A stretch of DNA of 27,854 nt, taken from Candidatus Daviesbacteria bacterium. Lineage in GTDB: Bacteria > Patescibacteriota > Microgenomatia > Daviesbacterales > UBA10151. Position numbers and translations under genes: made by a program. Shown here in pieces: positions 21,422 through 27,854 of this stretch. The stretch lies in assembly GCA_016183225.1 (NCBI GenBank), contig JACPEZ010000037.1:1-27854 (forward strand), given 5' to 3'. The notes beneath the pieces were generated by a model. The model saw only the letters and a program-made list of their open reading frames with translations. It searched no databases and had not been told where the DNA came from. Within the stretch, counting starts at the first letter, position 1; the number at the start of each line of letters is the position of its first letter.

Positions 21422-22434
21422 AATTTCATCAGCACGGTTTCCAGAGCCAGTTTTTTGGCCATGTCTGGCACCATATCTTTTTTGAGATCTTTTACTTTAG
21501 TTGTCCGGGATTTTAAATTTTTAAGCATTTTTTTAATATTTAAAAGCAAGCTCTTCCCGTTAAGTTTTGACTGGGGTAAAATTTCGGCCAGTCCCGTTTT
21601 TTTAAAATATTGGGCATTGGCATTTTGTTCAGGATGTCCGGGAATAGGAATCACCAAAACAGGTTTTCCCAGGTAGGACAGCTCCGTTAAAGTATTAATG
21701 CCTGCTCTTGAAACTGCCAAATCGCACTCTTGCATAATGCGTCCCCATCCATTACTGATAAATTTTTCCACCCTGTAATTTTCATTTTGTTTTATGGTTA
21801 GTCTTTCGAAGTCGCCGAATTTTGAGTCTCCTGTTTGATGAATTATTTTGGCTATTTTAATCAGTTCATCAAGGCTCTCCTCAACTGCCAAATTAATGGC
21901 ATGCGATCCCTGATTTCCTCCTGTCACTAAAATAACAGGTTTTCCTCTATTACCGAAATTTTTTCCATCTTTAATTTCTTTACGAATAATACTTCCGGTG
22001 CAGATTTTATCCGCAAAATGAGCGGATATTTTGTTAGCCAGTCCCGGCATTAGCGCCGGCTCATGAATAATGACGGGGATGGAAAAAGCCCAGGCCCAAA
22101 TCACGATTGGAACGCCGATATAACCTCCAAAAGATAAAACCACATTTGGCTTTTCCTTTAATAAAATCAGGGGGGCTTGCAAAAAACCGATTGGTATTTT
22201 CGCAAGCGAAGGAATGGTATAAACCGTAAATTCCCTTTGCAGTCTGCCTGTTGTCAGAGAAATAAATTTTACGCCCAGTTTTGGCAAAACCTGCGATTCT
22301 ATTGAAGGCCGGTCATCTCCTTCAAAAGTGGTTTTCCGACCCGCATAAACCACCTCGCATTGATAATTTTTTTTAAGCTCTTCTATTGTCGCAACAGCCG
22401 GCGTTAAATGCGCGCCTGTAACAAGTATTTTCAT
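21418..22434 (-). CDS. murG: MurG-type UDP-GlcNAc:lipid I N-acetylglucosaminyltransferase
   Basis: MurG adds GlcNAc to lipid I on the cytoplasmic membrane face, giving lipid II. The 338-aa GT-B protein has the N-terminal glycine loop in a reduced form (VTGAHLTPAVA at 5-15, where most MurG have GGTGGHxxP). FGGYIGVP is near 102-109, and HEPALMPGLANK (124-135) stands where most have HEQNxxPGLAN. The second domain has VTGGNQGSH and the donor-binding SRAGINTLTELSYLGKPVLVIP, then HPEQNANA. The position in the dcw cluster supports the call despite divergence. It has its own promoter 6 nt before the ATG and overlaps ftsQ by 4 nt. Confidence 0.9.
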   Translation of the reverse strand: MKILVTGAHLTPAVATIEELKKNYQCEVVYAGRKTTFEGDDRPSIESQVLPKLGVKFISLTTGRLQREFTVYTIPSLAKIPIGFLQAPLILLKEKPNVVLSFGGYIGVPIVIWAWAFSIPVIIHEPALMPGLANKISAHFADKICTGSIIRKEIKDGKNFGNRGKPVILVTGGNQGSHAINLAVEESLDELIKIAKIIHQTGDSKFGDFERLTIKQNENYRVEKFISNGWGRIMQECDLAVSRAGINTLTELSYLGKPVLVIPIPGHPEQNANAQYFKKTGLAEILPQSKLNGKSLLLNIKKMLKNLKSRTTKVKDLKKDMVPDMAKKLALETVLMKL

Positions 22435-22440
22435 GTAACA

Positions 22441-22469
22441 ATTTTACGTTATTGCCTAGCTTTCTTCAA
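22441..22469 (-). promoter_or_regulatory. promoter of murG (leaderless type)
   Basis: TTGAAG (22464-22469), a 17-nt spacer and TAAAAT (22441-22446) lie exactly 6 nt before ATG 22434. It would drive murG-ftsQ-ftsA separately from the upstream mur genes. Confidence 0.6.
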
Positions 22470-22475
22470 TGCCAG

Positions 22476-22505
22476 CTTTGCAAGGCTGGGCCTTGCGAGG
22501 CTGGG
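22476..22505 (-). repeat. two tandem 15-bp repeats in the ftsW-murG gap
   Basis: The 140-nt gap 22435-22574 holds no gene. It contains two adjacent 15-mers, CTTTGCAAGGCTGGG (22476-22490) and CCTTGCGAGGCTGGG (22491-22505), matching at most positions. The first can also pair with CCAGC just before it to form a small hairpin (22473-22490). This may be a weak terminator or a binding-site pair; no U-run follows on the minus strand. ftsW ends with two stop codons in a row (TAA TAG) at the far side. Confidence 0.55.
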
Positions 22506-22574
22506 AGCAACCGTCTTCTTATCGCGAATACCTGGGGAAAAGAAAAACGCAATGGGTTCACCGGAGAAAGACTA

Positions 22575-23678
22575 TTAATGAGAAGCTTGTGAGGTTTTAG
22601 AAATATTTAACATAATTCCAACTGCCGTCAGATTGGCCAGAAGCGCCGAGCCCCCGTAAGAAATAAAGGGCAATGGCACTCCTGTTAAAGGTAAAAGCGC
22701 CACCATGGAGGACAGGTTAATCGCCGTTTGAATACCCAGCCAGGAGGTCAGTCCCACTGCCAGAATTTTGCCGAATCGGTCCTCGCATTTGTCAGCAATT
22801 ATCAAGCACCTCAAAATCAAAAAGGAAAAAAGCAAGATCAAAAAAGCTCCTCCCAGAAATCCCAATTCCTCCCCGATGATGCCAAAAATGGAATCCGTGC
22901 TGACTTCCGGAATATATTCAAATTTTTGTCTGGATTGACCCAAACCCAAACCCAATAAACCGCCTGTTCCCAAAGCAATCAAAACCTGGAAGATATGATA
23001 GGTAAAACCCTGGGGATCGGAAAAAGGATCCAAAAAAGCCAGAATTCGTTTGCTGCGATAGCCGGATGTGGCAATCAGGCCAAAAATTCCACCTGCCATG
23101 GCCGGCAAAAATAGCAAAAAATGCCACAGCGGGCCGCCCGATGCAAAATACATCAGTAAACTGCTGGCAACAAAAACCAGGGTCGAACCCAAATCCTTTT
23201 GCATAACGGCAGTAACGGCGGAAACCGCCACTATCAGTATGATAAAGGGGATAACCCGGGTTCTTTTTTCAAATATGGAGGCTAAAAATATCGCGGCAGT
23301 CAGCTTCATCACTTCGGCCGGCTGAACTGTCACCCCTCCCAATTTTAGCCAGCGATGCGCTCCCCCGCCTGACACCCCTAAACCGGGAATAAAAACCGCC
23401 AGAAGCAGTACAAAAGAAACCCCCAGCAGGGGTGCGGCCAAAACTTTAAACTTAATGTAACTAAAATTGGCAAAGAAAAAAAGGGAAATCATGCCGAGTC
23501 CTACCCACATAATCTGCTGCCTGATATAATAATAACTGTCCTTAAAATCTCTTAAAGCCTGCACGGAAGAAGCGTCGTAAACCATCAGCAATCCAAATAA
23601 CACCAGTATCAAAACGGTTGCAAAAAGCGGCAAGTCAAAGGTTTTTTTTTGGGATTTAAGATGTATATTGCTTCGCAT
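22575..23678 (-). CDS. ftsW: FtsW, SEDS-family septal peptidoglycan glycosyltransferase
   Basis: FtsW polymerises lipid II at the division site. The 367-aa protein has about ten membrane helices. It contains VQPAEVMKLTAAIFLAS (about 117-133), LAFLDPFSDPQGFTYH (about 214-229), EYIPEVSTDSIFGIIGEELGFLGG (the large extracytoplasmic loop exit, about 255-278), and PLTGVPLPFISYGGSALLANL (near 330-350). It sits between mraY and murG as in many dcw clusters, starting 3 nt after the mraY stop. This context decides FtsW against the RodA paralogue at 14064. Confidence 0.94.
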   Translation of the reverse strand: MRSNIHLKSQKKTFDLPLFATVLILVLFGLLMVYDASSVQALRDFKDSYYYIRQQIMWVGLGMISLFFFANFSYIKFKVLAAPLLGVSFVLLLAVFIPGLGVSGGGAHRWLKLGGVTVQPAEVMKLTAAIFLASIFEKRTRVIPFIILIVAVSAVTAVMQKDLGSTLVFVASSLLMYFASGGPLWHFLLFLPAMAGGIFGLIATSGYRSKRILAFLDPFSDPQGFTYHIFQVLIALGTGGLLGLGLGQSRQKFEYIPEVSTDSIFGIIGEELGFLGGAFLILLFSFLILRCLIIADKCEDRFGKILAVGLTSWLGIQTAINLSSMVALLPLTGVPLPFISYGGSALLANLTAVGIMLNISKTSQASH

Positions 23679-23681
23679 AAT

Positions 23682-24671
23682 TTATCTGGAAAGCAAGGCT
23701 ATCCAAAGCCCGAAAATAGCCAGAAGCCCCTGGGCCAGCCAGAATCTAACTACAATTTTAGGTTCTTCCCAACCAATGTAACGAAAATACATATGAATTG
23801 GCGTCACCGGCAAAATTTTTTTATTAATTACCTTGGCCATAATCTGCAGGAGGGATGAAGCCACGATTACCACAAACATCCCGCCGATAATGGCCAAAGC
23901 CAAAATCTTGCCTGTTAAGAGTCCGACCACTGCCAGAGTAGCCCCAAAGGCAAAAGCGCCGCTGTCACCCAAAAAAATTCTGGCCGGCCAGATGTTAAAA
24001 TACAAAAAGGCAAACAGCGCTCCAATCCAGATGCCGATAAAAGAAGCAAGAGATAAATCCAGCGAAATTGAAGCAATCCCTAAAAAAGCAAACAGGCATA
24101 TCAAAAGTAGTCCCGCTGCCAGACCATCCAACCCGTCGGAAATATTATAAGCATTGGCAAATGACACAATCACAAAAGCTGCCAAAGGAATATACCAGTA
24201 ACCAATCACAAAATTACCAAGATAGGCAATGTATAAATTGTTCATCCCGATCATCACGTAAAGCATGGTGGCAATCAGGATGGCCATGACAGATTGCCAA
24301 ATCAGTATTTTCCCCCGGTCAAGACCGAAAAATTTACCCTTACGTCTTGTTAACATCAGTTTAAAATCGTCAACAAAGCCCAACACCCCAAAAGAAACTA
24401 AAGTAAACAGCAAAATCTTTAAACTGTTAGTCAGGGGGGCTGCCACAATACTTAAAACCACTAAAATTACGATTAAAAGCGCTCCGGCACCGGAGGGGAT
24501 TTTTTCATCATCTTTCATTAATTGATCATGAATAGGGGTTTGAGAGGAGCTTTTGCGCGAAATTTGCCGCTTAAGCTTTCTCTTTAAAAAAAAGAGCAGA
24601 TCAATAAAGGGCACCATAAAAATGCTGGTGATCACAAAAGACGCTAAAACCAGTCCCAGTAAATAAGGCAT
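23682..24671 (-). CDS. mraY: phospho-MurNAc-pentapeptide transferase MraY
   Basis: MraY transfers phospho-MurNAc-pentapeptide to undecaprenyl phosphate, making lipid I. The 329-aa protein has about ten membrane helices and the family boxes: FVDDFKL (adjacent Asp pair), NAYNISDGLDGLAAGL, and FLGDSGAFAFGA. The C-terminal histidine box reads PIHMYFRYIGWEE where most MraY have PLHHHFExxGW, so two of the three histidines are Met and Tyr. It begins 10 nt after the murF stop; a TAAAAT 7 nt before the ATG could be an internal promoter. ftsW follows 3 nt after its stop. Confidence 0.95.
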   Translation of the reverse strand: MPYLLGLVLASFVITSIFMVPFIDLLFFLKRKLKRQISRKSSSQTPIHDQLMKDDEKIPSGAGALLIVILVVLSIVAAPLTNSLKILLFTLVSFGVLGFVDDFKLMLTRRKGKFFGLDRGKILIWQSVMAILIATMLYVMIGMNNLYIAYLGNFVIGYWYIPLAAFVIVSFANAYNISDGLDGLAAGLLLICLFAFLGIASISLDLSLASFIGIWIGALFAFLYFNIWPARIFLGDSGAFAFGATLAVVGLLTGKILALAIIGGMFVVIVASSLLQIMAKVINKKILPVTPIHMYFRYIGWEEPKIVVRFWLAQGLLAIFGLWIALLSR

Positions 24672-24681
24672 AAGTTTTATT

Positions 24682-25767
24682 TTAATTCCCCTTAACTCTT
24701 TTTACCACCTCGTCAAGTCTGGAAGACCGCTGTCCCTTAATCAAACAAACGTCACCGCTTCCTAAAATCTTCAGCAGCTTGGCCACCATTTGTGAATTTT
24801 GTAAATTTGCTTCAATTTTTTCTTCCCAGAACCCTAAATTTTTCAATTCATCCGCCACTATTAGCGCTTCTCCCGTGCCCAGAAATACCAGGTCCAGTTT
24901 TTCCTTGTAAATTTTTTGAGCAATTTGACGGTGCATTTTATCCGATAAATCATCCAAATCTTTCATCTCACCCAGCGCCAGCACTCGCCGGCGGGCGGGA
25001 ATTTGCATCAGGGTATCAATGGCCCGCTCGACCGATAAGGGCGTGGCAGCAAGGGTATCGTCCAAAATGGTTGATCCGTTTGGTCCTTCTAAAATTTGCA
25101 AATGATGTTCCAAGGGAGTTAGAGATTCCAGAGCTATTTTTATTTTTGTCAAAGGAATATTCTCTAAAACCCCCAGCAGGGCGGCAGCCATGGCGCAATA
25201 AACATGGTGCCTGCCCAAAAGGGGAAAGTTCACTTTAACTCTTTCCACTCCCAAATTTAACTCAAAGCTGGTGTGAAAATCTTCCGTTTTGATATTGCCG
25301 GCCCAAATCGCGCAGTTTTGGGGATCCTCGCCAAAATAAAGCACCCTACCCCGGCATGCTTCTGCCAGTTTTTTGCCGACCAGATCATCAAAACCGATAA
25401 TTAAAGCGCCGTCTGCGGGTATTTGTTCCACCAGCTTTAACATGTCATCCTGCGCTTCTTTCTCCCCTCTGGTAATTAAAACTATTGCAGGTTGCATTAA
25501 AGACAGATAAAAATCCATCTGTCCCGGGTGTTTAACAGCCACTTCAAAAACCGCTTTTTTAATGGTCGGGTTTAATTTTAAAATGGTCGATACCACAGAA
25601 GCTGTTGATTCCTGATAAGGATTGGTAGTGGCGGTCTTGTATTTTTGAGACAACACTTTTCCCGCCGCCAGGGTGGCTGCGGTTTTACCAGCAGAGCCGC
25701 AAACCGCCACAAATGTTTCCCGCGGATAAAGCTTTGAGTACTTACCTGCCAGATAATTTTTAAACAT
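24682..25767 (-). CDS. murF: MurF-like Mur ligase
   Basis: MurF joins D-Ala-D-Ala to the UDP-MurNAc-tripeptide using ATP. The 361-aa protein is short for MurF (about 450) because the N-terminal substrate domain is nearly absent. The ATP loop GSAGKTAA is already at residues 24-31. Later motifs fit Mur ligases: GRHHVYCAMAA (for GRHNxxNxxAA), ILDDTLAATPLSV (for DDxYNANPxS), LALGEMKDL (for LGDMxEL) and IKGQRSSRLDEVV (for KGSRxxxME). Order after murA and before mraY suggests MurF, but a related Mur ligase is possible. It overlaps murA by 8 nt. Confidence 0.82.
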   Translation of the reverse strand: MFKNYLAGKYSKLYPRETFVAVCGSAGKTAATLAAGKVLSQKYKTATTNPYQESTASVVSTILKLNPTIKKAVFEVAVKHPGQMDFYLSLMQPAIVLITRGEKEAQDDMLKLVEQIPADGALIIGFDDLVGKKLAEACRGRVLYFGEDPQNCAIWAGNIKTEDFHTSFELNLGVERVKVNFPLLGRHHVYCAMAAALLGVLENIPLTKIKIALESLTPLEHHLQILEGPNGSTILDDTLAATPLSVERAIDTLMQIPARRRVLALGEMKDLDDLSDKMHRQIAQKIYKEKLDLVFLGTGEALIVADELKNLGFWEEKIEANLQNSQMVAKLLKILGSGDVCLIKGQRSSRLDEVVKRVKGN

Positions 25768-27016
25768 GTTTTTGAATGTCAGCTCCCAAATGCTTTAATT
25801 TCTCCGCCACGTCCTCGTAACCTCTTTCAATCAGCTCCACCTGATTAATAACGCTTTCGCCTCTGGCCACCAAAGCAGCCAAAACCAGCGCCATGCCGGC
25901 TCTGATATCGGGAGTTTCCAGAAAGCGTCCGTGCAACCTGCTGGGCCCGTAAATAAAGCTGCGGTGCGGGTCGGCCAAGCTGATTTGAGCGCCCATGGAA
26001 ATCAGCTTATCAACAAAAAACATCCTTGATTCATACATCCAGTCATGACAAAGCGTCACCCCTTTGCTTTGTGTTGCCAAAACAATAACCGCGCTCATCA
26101 AATCAGTGGGAAAACCGGGCCAGATGTTGGTAATAATTTTAAAAGGAGAAACGAGCCTGTCCGCGCTGACAACAAGATAATTATCCTCTGTTTGCGCTTT
26201 AATTCCGAATCTTTTCAAGGGTTCCAAAACAGGATCCAGATCAGCGTTGTCCAAGCCGGAAATTTTTATTTTACCCCCGGTAATGGCAGCAGCAATGGCA
26301 TAGGTCCCCACTTCAATATAATCTATACCGATTTTAAATTTGGTTCCGGAAAGCTTGCTGACTCCCTTAATCAAAAGGGTGTCGCTGCCCGCTCCGCTAA
26401 TTTCGGCTCCCATCTGCATAAGCATTTGGCAAAGATCCTTCACATGGGGCTCTTTGGGGCAATTTTTTAAAAGCACTTTTTTTCCGCCTAAAACTGATGC
26501 CAGAATAAGATTCTCACAGGCCGTCACCGATGCTTCCTGCAAAAAAATGCTGAATTGTAAATTGTTCTGCTCCAGAAGGCGCAAAGAGTAGTTTAAATCA
26601 TTTCTTTTCAGAATTGCTCCAATATTTTTAAAAGCTTCCAGATGAGTATTGATGCTGCGAGTACCAATAATATCTCCTCCCGGATGATAGAAATTGACTT
26701 TATTTTCTCTTGCCAGAATTGCCCCTACCAAAACTATTGACCCCCGCAGTTTGGTCATCAGTTCTTTTGGTAAAGCAGAGTTGTTAAGGCCGCGGGCGTT
26801 TATAACCAGAGTGGTATTTTTTTTATGCGCACCAACTCCCAAACCGGCCAGAATTTGTATCAGAACAGACGTATCCAAAAGATCCGGCACATTTTCCAAA
26901 ATCACTTCCTCTTCGGTTAAAAGAGCGGCTGCCACACAGGGGAAAATGGCATTTTTGTTGCCGGAAATTTTAATTTCCCCTGATAATTTTTTTCCGCCTT
27001 GAATAATATATTTCAT
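25760..27016 (-). CDS. murA: UDP-N-acetylglucosamine 1-carboxyvinyltransferase MurA
   Basis: MurA transfers enolpyruvate from PEP to UDP-GlcNAc, the first committed step of peptidoglycan synthesis. The 418-aa length is normal. SGNKNA (19-23) holds the conserved Lys-Asn pair, and LRGSIVLVGAILAR (90-103) carries the conserved Arg. The active-site loop reads PGGDIIGTR, with Asp at residue 115 where Escherichia coli has the catalytic Cys115 that fosfomycin alkylates. Cys-to-Asp MurA enzymes, as in mycobacteria and Chlamydia, are active and fosfomycin-resistant. DIRAGMALVLAAL near 370 is also conserved. It overlaps murB by ATGA. Confidence 0.96.
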   Translation of the reverse strand: MKYIIQGGKKLSGEIKISGNKNAIFPCVAAALLTEEEVILENVPDLLDTSVLIQILAGLGVGAHKKNTTLVINARGLNNSALPKELMTKLRGSIVLVGAILARENKVNFYHPGGDIIGTRSINTHLEAFKNIGAILKRNDLNYSLRLLEQNNLQFSIFLQEASVTACENLILASVLGGKKVLLKNCPKEPHVKDLCQMLMQMGAEISGAGSDTLLIKGVSKLSGTKFKIGIDYIEVGTYAIAAAITGGKIKISGLDNADLDPVLEPLKRFGIKAQTEDNYLVVSADRLVSPFKIITNIWPGFPTDLMSAVIVLATQSKGVTLCHDWMYESRMFFVDKLISMGAQISLADPHRSFIYGPSRLHGRFLETPDIRAGMALVLAALVARGESVINQVELIERGYEDVAEKLKHLGADIQKHV

Positions 27017-27594
27017 TTGGCTTTGATCCGAAATACGGCCGACAGCACTATGTGTTTTTTTAAACTTAACTGGCCGGCCGGTATTTCTTCAGTTTGTGAT
27101 CTTAAGGATAATACTTTAATACTTTTGATTTTAGTTTGCAAAGTTTTGCTTAAGAAAAGATTACCGCCCACTGTGCCGGGAAGGCTTTTGAACTCATCCC
27201 AATTCAGACCATGAGAGTTAAGAAACTCCGCAAATCTAGCCACGGAAACACCCGATGATACCTCTACCAGGGCCTCTTCAATGCCAATACCCACCCGGGA
27301 AGCTTTACCTTTGATGGAAACAGTTTCTATCTCTTTGGTCCTGTTTTTAATCACCAGACCGTTAAAACCCGCATCCGAAATCATGATTTTCGTGCCAGAG
27401 CCGAAAAGAAAAAAAGGCAGTTGAAGATCCCTGCACATGGTGACAATTTTGATCAGTTCGGACTCTGAAAAAGCAATGAAAAATAATTTGGCCGGTCCGC
27501 CGGCAGAAAGCGCAGTATGTTCCGAAAGCAGTTCATCACGCTTAAAACGGTCCTTGCCAAAAGTATCAATGATTAGTTTATATTTACTGTCCAT
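27013..27594 (-). CDS. murB: MurB-like FAD-binding protein lacking the C-terminal MurB domain
   Basis: MurB reduces enolpyruvyl-UDP-GlcNAc to UDP-MurNAc with NADPH and FAD. This protein has only 193 aa (usual about 300). The FAD_binding_4 fold is recognisable: HTALSAGGPAKLF (26-38), LFGSGTK (63-69), the central VEVSSGVSV (110-118) and SLPGTVGGNLFLS (137-149). After PGTVGG the usual NAGAYG and YRxS motifs are missing, and the frame ends at VLSAVFRIKAK, with no MurB_C domain, where the catalytic Ser and Glu lie in known enzymes. The stop is followed at once by murA (ATGA overlap). An AAAGGG about 6 nt before the ATG may be a ribosome site. Activity as UDP-MurNAc synthase is doubtful. Confidence 0.82.
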   Translation of the reverse strand: MDSKYKLIIDTFGKDRFKRDELLSEHTALSAGGPAKLFFIAFSESELIKIVTMCRDLQLPFFLFGSGTKIMISDAGFNGLVIKNRTKEIETVSIKGKASRVGIGIEEALVEVSSGVSVARFAEFLNSHGLNWDEFKSLPGTVGGNLFLSKTLQTKIKSIKVLSLRSQTEEIPAGQLSLKKHIVLSAVFRIKAK

Positions 27595-27854
27595 GCAAAA
27601 CCCTTTTTACTGCTTCTTTGTCTGACCAGGGAATCTCGCGTCTGCCGTCTAAATTCATTGACCGCTCGTGACCTTTGCCAAAAATTCCCACCGTATCGCC
27701 TTTTTTGGCCAGTTTATTTATAGCAAAGCTGATTGCTTTTCTTCTATCATCTATCACAGAAAGATTTTTTCTATTTTTGATACCGGCGATAATTTGTTCG
27801 TTGATACTTTTAAGCTCTCCCCGTGGATCTTCCGCAGTAATTATCACATAGTCT
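27584..27854 (-). CDS. murE: MurE-type UDP-MurNAc-peptide ligase, C-terminal fragment (cut by window edge)
   Basis: Only the last 89 residues are in the window; the frame continues open to the edge, so the GTG at 27847 is not a start. The fragment shows DYVIITAEDPRGE (the substrate-specificity box, DNPR in diaminopimelate-adding MurE), a DDRRKAISFAI segment, and GKGHERSMN (GKGHE motif), all typical of the C-terminal domain of MurE. The Arg retained in EDPR fits meso-diaminopimelate rather than lysine; this is inference from one motif. It overlaps murB by 11 nt and is the first gene seen of the murE-murB-murA-murF-mraY-ftsW operon. Confidence 0.9.
   Translation of the reverse strand, partial: DYVIITAEDPRGELKSINEQIIAGIKNRKNLSVIDDRRKAISFAINKLAKKGDTVGIFGKGHERSMNLDGRREIPWSDKEAVKRVLHGQ

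Noticed and set aside
22435..22574. Possible remnant of murD or murC in the ftsW-murG gap
   Set aside because: No Mur ligase motif is readable in any frame; the gap holds only repeats and a promoter.

Overview
The window is a compact, mostly minus-strand stretch of a bacterial chromosome. It carries a divergent division and cell-wall (dcw) cluster, a small ribosomal-protein block, a surface-glycan cassette, four tRNAs and several unrecognised small genes. Genes overlap by 1-11 nt or are a few bases apart, and no gene-free stretch exceeds 200 bases. TGA is used as a stop in several confident genes (polX, murB, the Ig-like gene, rplU), so the standard bacterial code applies. Compactness, shortened or divergent Mur enzymes, the absence of LPS genes and promoter-adjacent start codons suggest a Candidate Phyla Radiation (Patescibacteria) genome, perhaps Microgenomates. 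That placement is inference from general character, not from a marker gene tree.

Layout. 1-2147 (minus): htpX (cut by the window edge), an unknown gene, a lemA gene broken near its N-terminus, and an unknown 207-aa protein with primase-polymerase-like motifs overlapping the end of polX. 2140-3771: polX (family X polymerase plus PHP domain), divergent from tRNA-Asp, with overlapping -10 elements. 3925-7068 (plus): an unknown protein, a LysM membrane protein, and a TMTC-like membrane/TPR protein containing an in-frame heptanucleotide repeat. 7069-7216 (minus): tRNA-Thr(CGT) and tRNA-Gly(CCC). 7261-9053 (plus): an Ig-like anchored protein and an O-antigen-ligase-like protein. 9028-11988 (minus): tRNA-Val(CAC), Wzx-like flippase, methyltransferase and GT2 glycosyltransferase. 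12053-12640 (plus): signal peptidase I.

12630-27854 (minus, listed here in transcription order): murE (cut), murB-like, murA, murF-like, mraY, ftsW, murG, ftsQ, ftsA, ftsZ, an 85-aa unknown, ileS, rodA, rplU, rpmA, parB. Together these cover UDP-MurNAc-peptide synthesis, the lipid I/II steps, SEDS glycan polymerases and the Z-ring. murC, murD and ddl are not in the window. MurA has Asp at position 115 in place of the usual catalytic Cys, and MurB is reduced to its FAD-binding part.

The strongest window-wide signal is transcriptional. At eight genes a -10 hexamer, often with an extended TGn, lies exactly 6 nt before the ATG, which predicts leaderless mRNAs. The other top candidates are the PrimPol-like protein after polX, the heptanucleotide contingency-type repeat, and the disrupted lemA.
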